Source: an uncultured Clostridium sp. (GTDB taxonomy: Bacteria > Bacillota > Clostridia > TANB77 > CAG-508). Taken from it: 31,058 nt of DNA. Numbering within the stretch: the stretch's first letter is position 1; each line of letters starts with the position of its first letter. Below the pieces are notes generated by a model, which was not told where the DNA came from, did not search any database, and saw only the letters and a program-made list of their open reading frames with translations. Made by a program: the position numbers and the translations under genes. Positions 17,680 through 25,420 of this stretch are shown here, in pieces. The stretch spans positions 1 to 31,058 of the forward strand of contig USDL01000015.1 of the NCBI GenBank assembly GCA_900553365.1, given 5' to 3'.

Positions 17680-17708
17680 TTTACAAATTACTTTGGATAG
17701 AATATAAT
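17680..17708 (+). promoter_or_regulatory. strong sigma-A promoter
   Basis: TTTACA (17680-17685), a 17-nt spacer, then TATAAT (17703-17708). It drives the zinc-ribbon gene at 17740. Confidence 0.65.
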
Positions 17709-17739
17709 AATAATATAATTTGAAAGGAAGGAATAAAAA

Positions 17740-18219
17740 ATGGGATTTTTTAGTGAATTAGGTAAAAAAACAACTGAAACAACAGGAAAAATAGCAAAGG
17801 AAACAAAATTAAAATTAAAAATGAATGAAAACAAAGGAAAAATTAATGATATATATGAAGAAATAGGCAAAAAAGTATATGAAAAACATGTAAGAGAAGA
17901 AAATATAGATATTAAAGCAGATTTACAAGAAGAATGTGCTAAAATTGATAGCCTATCAAAAGAAATAGAAGACGCAAGATTAGAAATCTTAAAATTAAAT
18001 CAAAAAAGACTTTGTGCAAAATGTTCAGCAGAAATAGAAAAAGGAGCATTATTTTGCCCAAAATGCGGAGAAAAACAACCAGCAGAACCGGAAGAAAATA
18101 CAGTAAAAGAAGAAGCTTTAGAAAAATTAGAAAATGGTGAAGTAGCTCCAGGTAAAGAAAAAGAAGCAGAAGCTGTAATAGAAGATTTAAAAGAAGAAGA
18201 AAAAGAAAATAAGGAATAA
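17740..18219 (+). CDS. coiled-coil protein with a C-terminal zinc ribbon
   Basis: A 159-residue soluble protein. The N-terminal part (about 1-88) is Lys/Glu-rich and probably coiled coil. A zinc ribbon follows with C92-x2-C95 and C106-x2-C109. The tail (about 115-159) is very acidic and low in complexity. Similar small zinc-ribbon proteins are common in Firmicutes but their roles are mostly unknown. It has its own promoter and a good AAAGGAAGG ribosome binding site. Function is unknown. Confidence 0.85.
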   Translation: MGFFSELGKKTTETTGKIAKETKLKLKMNENKGKINDIYEEIGKKVYEKHVREENIDIKADLQEECAKIDSLSKEIEDARLEILKLNQKRLCAKCSAEIEKGALFCPKCGEKQPAEPEENTVKEEALEKLENGEVAPGKEKEAEAVIEDLKEEEKENKE

Positions 18220-18220
18220 T

Positions 18221-18502
18221 TTAGTATGGGTACCTTTCATATAGGTACCTTATTATTTTATCACTATTAAAATCAGTAACATTTATAAAAAAGCCAGTAT
18301 CTAAGCTAACCCACATATTAATATCAAAATTTTCTTTATTATCAATAAAAGTTCCAATAATGTTTACACTGTCAATAGGATTTGCAAATGTTTGTTCCCA
18401 TTTTAAGGAATCATTAATATTTAAGTTTTTTTCATAAAATTTAGATAAAAAATTATTAATTTCTCCTTTTTTACTGCTATATAAACTTACTATTACACCC
18501 AT
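18221..18502 (-). CDS. small conserved-looking protein of unknown function
   Basis: A 93-residue minus-strand frame ending two bases from the zinc-ribbon gene, to which it is convergent. It starts MGVIVSLYSSKKGEI and ends YLYERYPY, with balanced composition and no low-complexity stretch, which supports a real gene. AAAGG lies about 9 nt before the start on the minus strand. No signal peptide or membrane segment. I have an impression of similar clostridial hypothetical proteins but cannot name a family. The plus strand offers no competing gene here. Confidence 0.7.
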   Translation of the reverse strand: MGVIVSLYSSKKGEINNFLSKFYEKNLNINDSLKWEQTFANPIDSVNIIGTFIDNKENFDINMWVSLDTGFFINVTDFNSDKIIRYLYERYPY

Positions 18503-18604
18503 AATAAAAACCTTTCTCTTATAATATTATTTGTGAAGAATTTTAAGTTATACATTCGAATAAACGGTAATTTTTTGGAAAGAATAAATTTAGGTGATAG
18601 AGTA

Positions 18605-19501
18605 GTGAAAAAAATTGCATTAGTTTTGATTTGTGCAGTGTTTTTAGTTGGATGTAATAACAAAACAGAAGATAATAAAGATAAAGAAAAAGTAACAGCT
18701 GAGATAGAGTATTTTGGTACAGAAATTGCACAGTTGTTAAACGACTTGAATAATATTTCTTTAGATAATTATGAGCTTGTAAGTGATAAAATAAATATTG
18801 ATAAGAAAACTAATAATTCGAGTATTTCTCAAGAGGCAGACCAAGGTAAGAATCAAGGTGATTCCCAATCGCAAGGGGGAAGCAATGAGCAATCAGGAAA
18901 TCAAGATACGAATAGTGGAGATAAAAAGGAAAATGAAGTTTCAATAACTAGTATGAAGCATAACACTATTTTAAATGTAGATACAGAGGATATTGATTGG
19001 GATACAATTAAAAATAAAATAGAATTGCTGAATGATTCTTGGGATATAGTAATGCTTGAGTTATATAAGGCTAATGTATCAAATGATGATATAATGGCTT
19101 TTGATACGTTGTTGAATCAAACAATAATAAGTATAAAAAATGATGATAAAAAGGCGGCACTTATTAATCTTGGAAATATGTATTATTATATACCAAAGTT
19201 TTTAAATAGTTGTTCGGCGGATAAATATGAGCAAAATATTCAAACAACGAAGTATAATGTTTTGGCGGCTTATGTTTATGTTTCTCAGGGTGACTGGGGG
19301 AGTGTTCAGGGAAGGCTTACGGAGGCGGAGAGTAGCTTTTTAAGCGTTGTGAATGATACGGAGCGTACTGAGAATAAGGAGTTTAAAGTGAATAAAACGT
19401 ATATGTTGATAAAGGATTTACAAAATTCCGTAAAAAACAATGATAAGCAGTTATTTCTTGTAAAATATGTTAATTTAATGAAGAGTTTGAATGCTTTATA
19501 A
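18605..19501 (+). CDS. secreted lipoprotein of unknown function
   Basis: With a GTG start at 18605 the product begins MKKIALVLICAVFLVGC, a classic lipoprotein signal with C17 as lipidation site. The longer frame from 18533 would bury this signal 24 residues inside, so I reject it. AGGTGA lies upstream of the GTG. After the signal come a charged region, a Ser/Gly/Gln/Asn-rich linker (about 75-115) and a mostly helical C-terminal domain (about 125-298). No known domain is recognised. The last 300 bp use more G-ending codons (GCG, ACG, GAG, GGG) than the neighbours. A strong terminator follows. It is probably anchored to the outer face of the membrane. Confidence 0.82.
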   Translation: MKKIALVLICAVFLVGCNNKTEDNKDKEKVTAEIEYFGTEIAQLLNDLNNISLDNYELVSDKINIDKKTNNSSISQEADQGKNQGDSQSQGGSNEQSGNQDTNSGDKKENEVSITSMKHNTILNVDTEDIDWDTIKNKIELLNDSWDIVMLELYKANVSNDDIMAFDTLLNQTIISIKNDDKKAALINLGNMYYYIPKFLNSCSADKYEQNIQTTKYNVLAAYVYVSQGDWGSVQGRLTEAESSFLSVVNDTERTENKEFKVNKTYMLIKDLQNSVKNNDKQLFLVKYVNLMKSLNAL

Positions 19502-19522
19502 AGGTGAAATGTTACAATTATG

Positions 19523-19560
19523 TTACAAATTGCAAAAATGGTTGCAATTTGTAATTTTTT
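19523..19560 (+). terminator. strong intrinsic terminator after the lipoprotein gene
   Basis: A perfect 13-bp stem (19523-19535 with 19542-19554), a 6-nt loop and six T residues. It isolates the lipoprotein gene from the pilin-like gene. Confidence 0.88.
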
Positions 19561-19596
19561 ATAATACAATGATTAAAAGAAAGGGGAAATCTAAAG

Positions 19597-21126
19597 ATGA
19601 AGAAAGAAAATGGTATAACGTTAATAGCGTTGATAATTACAATAGTTGTAATGCTAATATTAGTGGCAGTAAGTATAAATGTAATAGTAAATAGTAACTT
19701 AATAGGCCACGCAGAAAAAACAGGGGACAAGTACAAAATGGCCTATGAAGACGAAAGCAAAATGAGTAAAGTTACAATTAATGGAAAGGAATATGCAAGT
19801 CTAGAAGATTACACAAAAGAAAAATTGTGGGATGGAGAAACAACAGAATTACCAGAACTAAGAAAAAATGAAACAACAGGGCAGTTTGATTGGTATATAT
19901 ACAATGCACAACAATTAAAATTCTTAGCAAACTTTGTAAACCAAACATTAACAGCAGCAGATGAACAACTTATTTTAGATAAGAATACAACAAAAGAAGA
20001 AATAGAAATTACTACAGACACAACAATATATCTAATGGATGACATTAATTTGGGAGCAACATTTGATGAAAATGGTAAATTGACATCAGGAAAAGAGTGG
20101 ATACCAATAGGATATACTCAAAATTTATATGGCACTTTTGAAGGAAACAACAATTATATATGTGGAGTGTATGTGAATAGAGAAGAAAACTTTAATGGAA
20201 TATTTGGAAATTGTTATACTGTAAAAAATCTAACAGTAAAAAATAGCTATATAGAGGGAAGAAACTGTACAGGAGGAATTGCTGGAGCAGTAAGAGGAGG
20301 AACTGTAGAAAATTGCTATAATGAAAATACAACAGTTGTAACAAAAGAGGGGGAGAGCGCTTCAGTAGGAGGAATTATAGGGCAAAGTGAGGCAAGCAAG
20401 ATTAACAATTGTACCAATAGAGGAAAAGTTTTTGCTAATGGAAGAAAAAAAACTGGATCGCAATCTAATGCAGGAGGAATTGTAGGATTGGTGTTTGACA
20501 CACCTGAAGTTTCTGATTGTGTAAACTATGGAGAGATTATAGCAACAAAAGAATCAGGATTATATATTGGTGGAGTATGTGGAGGCATGGGACCAACATG
20601 CCAAACAACATTTAAAAATTGTATAAATCAAGGCAGAATTGAGGGAGTTGTAGTAGTTGGAGGAATTGTTGGACTTCTCTCATCTATAAGTACAGTTGAG
20701 GAGTGCAGAAATTTTGGCGATATAACATGTCTTCAACAGTGTGCAGGTGGAATAACGGGGCAAAACACACAAAAAAACAGAACATCAACTTCAAAAGTTT
20801 CAAAATGTTATAATTCCGGTACAATTTCTGGTCCAAAAGAACTAGGAGGAATTGTTGGCTGGTTTTGTGGAGAAACAAAACAGGGAACAGTTGAGAATTG
20901 TTATAGTAAGGGAGCAATTAATGTAACAGATGGAGAAGCTGGTGCTATAATAGGAAGGCAGACTGTATATGATGGAGATGCTACATTGAATAATTTGTAT
21001 TATCTAAACACAGTTGAGCTTTTTGCAATAAATAATCAAGAAAAATATAACACAGAAACAGTCAAAGCAGTTGAAGATGATTTAGAAACTTATGAAGAAT
21101 TTATTGAATGGATTAATAGCAAATAG
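19597..21126 (+). CDS. pilin-like surface protein with GLUG repeats
   Basis: A 509-residue protein in two parts. The N-terminus resembles a type IV prepilin: a short KKENG leader followed by ITLIALIITIVVML and further hydrophobic residues. The cleavage site would be after Gly6. The usual Glu5 of mature pilins is Ala here. Residues about 220-460 hold about eight repeats of 25-30 residues with the core GGIxG...NCxNxG, the GLUG motif of surface proteins, which probably fold as a beta-solenoid. The repeated Cys is striking. AAAGGGGA precedes the ATG. No pilus assembly, ATPase or prepilin peptidase gene is in the window. Likely an exported adhesin or surface display protein (inference). Confidence 0.85.
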   Translation: MKKENGITLIALIITIVVMLILVAVSINVIVNSNLIGHAEKTGDKYKMAYEDESKMSKVTINGKEYASLEDYTKEKLWDGETTELPELRKNETTGQFDWYIYNAQQLKFLANFVNQTLTAADEQLILDKNTTKEEIEITTDTTIYLMDDINLGATFDENGKLTSGKEWIPIGYTQNLYGTFEGNNNYICGVYVNREENFNGIFGNCYTVKNLTVKNSYIEGRNCTGGIAGAVRGGTVENCYNENTTVVTKEGESASVGGIIGQSEASKINNCTNRGKVFANGRKKTGSQSNAGGIVGLVFDTPEVSDCVNYGEIIATKESGLYIGGVCGGMGPTCQTTFKNCINQGRIEGVVVVGGIVGLLSSISTVEECRNFGDITCLQQCAGGITGQNTQKNRTSTSKVSKCYNSGTISGPKELGGIVGWFCGETKQGTVENCYSKGAINVTDGEAGAIIGRQTVYDGDATLNNLYYLNTVELFAINNQEKYNTETVKAVEDDLETYEEFIEWINSK

Positions 21127-21147
21127 AAAATTAGTACAAGTACAAAA

Positions 21148-21216
21148 ATCAAAACCTCCTGTATAGTAGATTCTGTAATCAAGAGTTACGGAAATATTAT
21201 ACTAGGAGGTTTTGAT
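21148..21216 (+). repeat. 69-nt nested inverted repeat
   Basis: An outer perfect 13-bp stem (21148-21160 with 21204-21216), then an 8-bp stem with one G-U pair and a bulged T (21161-21168 with 21195-21202), then an apical 6-bp stem with one G-T pair (21173-21178 with 21186-21191). The outer arms read CCTCCT and AGGAGG. It follows the pilin-like gene by 21 nt and may be its terminator, a structured RNA or a mobile-repeat remnant. No second copy is seen in the window. Confidence 0.7.
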
Positions 21217-21323
21217 ATATATATAAATATTAAGAACATATTGAAAAAATATATGGAAGTAGGGTAAAAAAATGGAGAGAAAAGTGAGACAATATAAAAC
21301 TTTATGTAAAATGCTAAGTTTTA

Positions 21324-21353
21324 TTGTAATATGGGGGTGAAATGTGGTATAAT
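21324..21353 (+). promoter_or_regulatory. promoter of miaB
   Basis: TTGTAA (21324-21329), an 18-nt spacer, then TATAAT (21348-21353) preceded by TGG (extended -10). It lies 30 nt ahead of the miaB start. Confidence 0.55.
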
Positions 21354-21382
21354 AGTTGCATTGTTGAAATATTGGAGGAATA

Positions 21383-22765
21383 GTGTTGAACACGGAAGTA
21401 ATTGAAGAACAAAGGGAGTATATAAATAAAGTTAAGGATTTGAATAGTGATTCTCAAAGGTATTACAATATTCTTACAATGGGTTGTCAATTAAATGAGA
21501 ATGATTCTGAGAAAATTGCTGGTATGCTTACAGAGATGGGATATAGGGAGACTGATGATTTGGAGTGTGCTAGTATATTTATTTTAAATACTTGTTGTGT
21601 AAGAGAAAATGCTGAGGAAAAACTTTTTGGGAAGTTGGGTGAATTAAAGAAGTTAAAGCAGAAAAATAATAGTATAATTGCTATTTGTGGATGTATGATG
21701 CAGGAGAAACATATACAGGATAAGTTAAAGCAGAGTTATCCTTATGTGGATATAATTTTTGGAACTCATACTTTACATAAGCTACCTGAGGATTTATATA
21801 AGGTATTAAGCAAGAAGAATAAAGTACAGGATATTTTGGATATTGATGGTGAGATTTATGAGGGGTTGCCAATTAAAAGGGAGAATAGTAAATCCGCTTC
21901 TGTTACAATTATGTATGGCTGCAATAATTTTTGTTCTTATTGTATTGTGCCTTATGTAAGAGGAAGAGAGAGAAGTCGTAGAGCGGAGGATATATTAAAT
22001 GAGATTAGAGAGTTGGCTAATGAAGGCTATAAGGAGATTACTCTTCTTGGTCAAAATGTAAATTCATATAAGGGTGAAAATGGTTATGGATTTGCTAATC
22101 TTTTAAGAGATGTTCAAAAAATAGATGGAATTGAAATTATTAAATTTATATCTCCACATCCAAAAGATTTTACTGATGATGTAATTAATGCAATTAAAGA
22201 TTGTGATAAAGTATCAAAATTAATTCATCTTCCATTGCAATCAGGTAGCACTGAAGTACTACGTAAAATGAATAGGAAGTATACTAAGGAACAATATTTA
22301 CAGCTTGTTGAAAAAATCAAAAGTAAAGTACCTGATGTTTTATTTTCAACTGATATTATAGTTGGCTTTCCAGAGGAAACTGAAGAGGATTTTAAAGAAA
22401 CTTTAGATGTAGTTAGAAAAGTTAATTTTGAACAGATTTTTATGTTCATATATTCAAGAAGGGTCGGTACTCCAGCAGATAGAATGACAAATCAAGTCCC
22501 TGAAGAGATTAAACATCAACGTTTTGATAAATTGAAGAATCTTTTTGAGGAGCAAGTTGAGCTAAATAATAAAAAGTACATTGGAACAGTTCAAAAAATA
22601 CTAGTTGAAGGAATAAGTAAAAATGATGAAAAAATGCTAACTGGAAGGACTAATAGCAACAAAGTAGTTATATTTGAAGGGGATAAAGAATTAATAGGAA
22701 AAATAATTAATATTGAAATAATTTCAGAACACAAATGGTTTTTAAAAGGTAAAAAAATTTTTTAA
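21383..22765 (+). CDS. miaB: tRNA-2-methylthio-N6-dimethylallyladenosine synthase
   Basis: MiaB adds a methylthio group to N6-isopentenyl-adenosine 37 of tRNAs, using SAM and two [4Fe-4S] clusters. The N-terminal UPF0004 domain has cluster cysteines C35, C71 and C104. The radical-SAM motif is C180-x3-C184-x2-C187, followed by the VRGRERSR signature. A C-terminal TRAM domain (about 390-455) binds tRNA. Length 460 is normal. The start is GTG 21383 or TTG 21386. GGAGG at 21374-21378 fits the TTG slightly better; the difference is one residue. The first two thirds use more G- and T-ending codons than neighbouring genes. Confidence 0.95.
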   Translation: MLNTEVIEEQREYINKVKDLNSDSQRYYNILTMGCQLNENDSEKIAGMLTEMGYRETDDLECASIFILNTCCVRENAEEKLFGKLGELKKLKQKNNSIIAICGCMMQEKHIQDKLKQSYPYVDIIFGTHTLHKLPEDLYKVLSKKNKVQDILDIDGEIYEGLPIKRENSKSASVTIMYGCNNFCSYCIVPYVRGRERSRRAEDILNEIRELANEGYKEITLLGQNVNSYKGENGYGFANLLRDVQKIDGIEIIKFISPHPKDFTDDVINAIKDCDKVSKLIHLPLQSGSTEVLRKMNRKYTKEQYLQLVEKIKSKVPDVLFSTDIIVGFPEETEEDFKETLDVVRKVNFEQIFMFIYSRRVGTPADRMTNQVPEEIKHQRFDKLKNLFEEQVELNNKKYIGTVQKILVEGISKNDEKMLTGRTNSNKVVIFEGDKELIGKIINIEIISEHKWFLKGKKIF

Positions 22766-22784
22766 AATTATTCTTGAAAATCTA

Positions 22785-22813
22785 TTTACTTTTTTATGTT
22801 TATTTGATATAAC
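22785..22813 (+). promoter_or_regulatory. candidate promoter of the XerD-like gene
   Basis: TTTACT (22785-22790), a 17-nt spacer, then TATAAC (22808-22813), 38 nt before the start codon. Confidence 0.45.
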
Positions 22814-22850
22814 TATACCATAAATTTATGTTTACAAAAAGGAGCTAAAT

Positions 22851-23732
22851 ATGGAAGAAGATATAGTAAAATTTTTAGATTATATTAAAGATGAAAAAAG
22901 ATTATCACAAAACACACTAGAATCTTATCAAAGAGATATAAACCAATATAAAGAATATATAGATGAAAATAAAATAAATTATACAGAAGCTAATAATGAA
23001 AATGTAGTTAATTATTTAGATTACCTAACAGATTTGAATAAAAAACCATCAACAGTATCAAGACATCTTGCTTCAATTAGGTTATTCTATCAATACCTAT
23101 TAAGAAATAAAAAGGTAGAAGAAGAACCTACAAGAGGTATTCAGTCTCCAAAAATTGAGAAAAAAGCACCTAGCATTTTATCTTCACAAGAAGTATCTTT
23201 ATTCTTAGAACAACCAAAGGGAGAAGATTTAAAAAGTATTAGAGATAAAGCTATGCTTGAAGTTGCTTATGCTACAGGAATGAGAGTTACTGAAATAATC
23301 TCACTAAATGTTGATGATATAGACTTAAATGCGTCATCAGTAACATGTAAAAGTAAGAATAAGCAAAGAATAATTCCATTAGGTAAAATGTCTTTAAAAG
23401 CATTAGAAGAATATATGCTAAAAGCTAGAAATAGTTTAATAAAAGATGAAAATGAAAAAGCTTTATTTGTAAATATAAATGGGAAAAGACTTACAAGACA
23501 AGGCTTCTGGAAAATAATTAAGTATTACAAAGAACAAGCACATATTACAAAAGATATAACACCACATGTTTTAAGACATTCTTTTGCAACACACTTATTA
23601 CAAAATGGTGCAGATTTAAAATCAATACAAACAATGCTTGGACATTCTGACATATCTTCAACACAAGTATATATGCAGTTCCAAGATGATAGTTTAAAAA
23701 ACATATATTTAAAAGCTCATCCAAGAGCATGA
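22851..23732 (+). CDS. xerD: XerD-like tyrosine recombinase
   Basis: Xer recombinases resolve chromosome dimers at dif sites; some serve mobile elements. The protein has 293 residues, an N-terminal SAM-like core-binding domain (1-90) and a catalytic domain. The active-site R145 (TGMRVTE), H239 and R242 (HVLRH), H265 (LGHS) and Y274 (STQVYMQ) are present. The beta-hairpin that normally reads GKGNKER reads KSKNKQR here, so the catalytic lysine position is Ser with lysines on both sides. It lacks the features of an integron or phage integrase. AAAAAGGAG precedes the ATG, and a terminator follows. A second Xer protein is encoded at 28870-29844. Confidence 0.88.
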   Translation: MEEDIVKFLDYIKDEKRLSQNTLESYQRDINQYKEYIDENKINYTEANNENVVNYLDYLTDLNKKPSTVSRHLASIRLFYQYLLRNKKVEEEPTRGIQSPKIEKKAPSILSSQEVSLFLEQPKGEDLKSIRDKAMLEVAYATGMRVTEIISLNVDDIDLNASSVTCKSKNKQRIIPLGKMSLKALEEYMLKARNSLIKDENEKALFVNINGKRLTRQGFWKIIKYYKEQAHITKDITPHVLRHSFATHLLQNGADLKSIQTMLGHSDISSTQVYMQFQDDSLKNIYLKAHPRA

Positions 23733-23741
23733 AAATATAAT

Positions 23742-23775
23742 AAAAGAATTGTTATGAAAAGTAACAATTCTTTTT
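23742..23775 (+). terminator. terminator of the XerD-like gene
   Basis: A 13-bp stem (23742-23754 with 23762-23774) with a 7-nt loop; the 3' arm ends in a five-T run. It also ends just ahead of the guaB ribosome binding site, so guaB may depend on read-through or a promoter I cannot see. Confidence 0.75.
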
Positions 23776-23797
23776 AGAAAATAAGGAGGAATTAAAA

Positions 23798-25306
23798 ATG
23801 GCAACAATATTACCAGACATATCAAGAACATTCAATGAGTTTTTGTTATTACCAAATTTAACAACAGAAAAATGCATACCATCAAATGTATCACTACGAA
23901 CACCACTTGTAAAATTTAAAAGGGGAGAAGAAGCTAAATATTATGCAAATGTACCAATGGTTTCAGCTATAATGCAATCAGTTTCAGGCGAAAAAATGGG
24001 AGTAGCTTTAGCAAGAGAAGGAGGCCTTGCATTTATATATGGTTCACAATCAATAGAAGATCAAGCAACAATGGTTTATCACGTAAAAAAACATAAAGCA
24101 GGCTTTGTTATAAGCGATTCTAACGTAAAATCTGGAACATCTCTAAAAGATGTATTAGCATTAAGCAAAACAACAGGACATTCAACAGTTATAGTTACAG
24201 ATGATGGCACAGCTAATGGAAAGTTTCTTGGAATTGTAACAAATAAAGACTATAGAATATCAAGGGATAATTTAGAAGCACCAATAGATGATTACATGAC
24301 TAAAAAAGAAAATGTAATATGGGCTAAAAAAGGTATTAGCTTATCAGAAGCAAACGACATAATTTGGGAACATAAATTAAATTGCTTACCAATCTTAACT
24401 GAAGAAGGTAACTTAAAATACTTAGTATTTAGAAAAGATTATGAGGAAAGAAAAAATAACCCAAATTCTTTATTAGATGAAAATAAAAGATATATAGTTG
24501 GTGCAGGAATTAATACTAGAGACTACATGGAAAGAATACCAGCTCTAGTAGATGCTGGAGTTGACATACTTTGCATGGATTCATCAGATGGCTATTCAGT
24601 ATGGCAAAAAAACACAATAGATTTTGTAAGAAATAAATATGGGGAGGACGTAAAAATAGGTGCAGGAAATGTAGTTGACAGAGAAGGCTTTAGATATTTA
24701 GCAGAAGCTGGAGCAGACTTTATAAAAGTAGGTGTAGGTGGAGGCTCAATATGTATAACACGTGAGACAAAAGGAATTGGACGCGGACAAGCAAGTGCTT
24801 TAATGGATGTAGTTGATGAAAGAAACAAATACTTTGAAGAAACAGGAATTTATATACCAGTTTGTTCAGATGGAGGAATAGTATATGACCACCATATAAC
24901 ACTAGCCCTAGCAATGGGAGCAGATTTTGTTATGATGGGAAGATATTTTGCAAGATTTGATGAAAGCCCTACAAGAGTTGTAAAAGTTGGAAACAACTAT
25001 GTAAAAGAGTATTGGGGAGAAGGTTCAAATAGAGCAAGAAATTGGCAAAGATATGATATGGGAGAGGGAAATAAATTAAGCTTTGAAGAAGGAGTAGATT
25101 CATACATACCTTATGCAGGACCATTAAAAGAAAACTTAGACATTACAGTTTCAAAGATAAAATCAACTATGTGTAACTGTGGTGCAACCACAATAAAAGA
25201 GCTACAAGAAAGAGCACGTTTAACACTTGTATCTCAAGTAAGCATTTCAGAAGGCGGAGCACATGATGTAATGTTAAAAGAGATAGATACTTCATATAAA
25301 AGCTAA
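23798..25306 (+). CDS. guaB: IMP dehydrogenase, divergent subtype
   Basis: GuaB oxidises IMP to XMP, the committed step of guanine nucleotide synthesis; GuaA, encoded at 26200-27738, then makes GMP. The TIM barrel is interrupted by a CBS pair (about 95-220). The active-site loop reads GVGGGSICITRETKGIGRGQ with the catalytic C319, unlike the usual bacterial GxGPGSICTTR. The flap has the R418-Y419 pair in NWQRYD. The C-terminus reads STMCNCGA and SEGGAHDV. From memory this matches the Tritrichomonas foetus enzyme closely, even to the numbering of C319 and R418/Y419. Length 502 is normal. A strong AAGGAGG precedes the ATG. Confidence 0.93.
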   Translation: MATILPDISRTFNEFLLLPNLTTEKCIPSNVSLRTPLVKFKRGEEAKYYANVPMVSAIMQSVSGEKMGVALAREGGLAFIYGSQSIEDQATMVYHVKKHKAGFVISDSNVKSGTSLKDVLALSKTTGHSTVIVTDDGTANGKFLGIVTNKDYRISRDNLEAPIDDYMTKKENVIWAKKGISLSEANDIIWEHKLNCLPILTEEGNLKYLVFRKDYEERKNNPNSLLDENKRYIVGAGINTRDYMERIPALVDAGVDILCMDSSDGYSVWQKNTIDFVRNKYGEDVKIGAGNVVDREGFRYLAEAGADFIKVGVGGGSICITRETKGIGRGQASALMDVVDERNKYFEETGIYIPVCSDGGIVYDHHITLALAMGADFVMMGRYFARFDESPTRVVKVGNNYVKEYWGEGSNRARNWQRYDMGEGNKLSFEEGVDSYIPYAGPLKENLDITVSKIKSTMCNCGATTIKELQERARLTLVSQVSISEGGAHDVMLKEIDTSYKS

Positions 25307-25308
25307 TC

Positions 25309-25332
25309 AAATGGGCATTATAGCCCATTTTT
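25309..25332 (+). terminator. terminator of guaB
   Basis: A perfect 8-bp GC-rich stem (25309-25316 with 25323-25330), a 6-nt loop and a T-run. Confidence 0.8.
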
Positions 25333-25364
25333 GTTTGCAAACGATAATAGTAATGTGCTATAAT
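25333..25364 (+). promoter_or_regulatory. promoter with an overlapping palindrome
   Basis: TTGCAA (25335-25340), an 18-nt spacer, then TATAAT (25359-25364) preceded by TGC (extended -10). The -35 lies inside the perfect 10-bp palindrome GTTTGCAAAC (25333-25342), which could be an operator. Confidence 0.55.
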
Positions 25365-25420
25365 ATAAATATATATGGTCAGTGTGCCATAAATTTAGAA
25401 AAAACAAAGGAAGAAATCTT

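Noticed and set aside
19491..19694. A 67-residue plus-strand frame between the lipoprotein and pilin-like genes
   Set aside because: It runs through the 13-bp terminator and overlaps the pilin-like gene in another frame; its composition is not protein-like.
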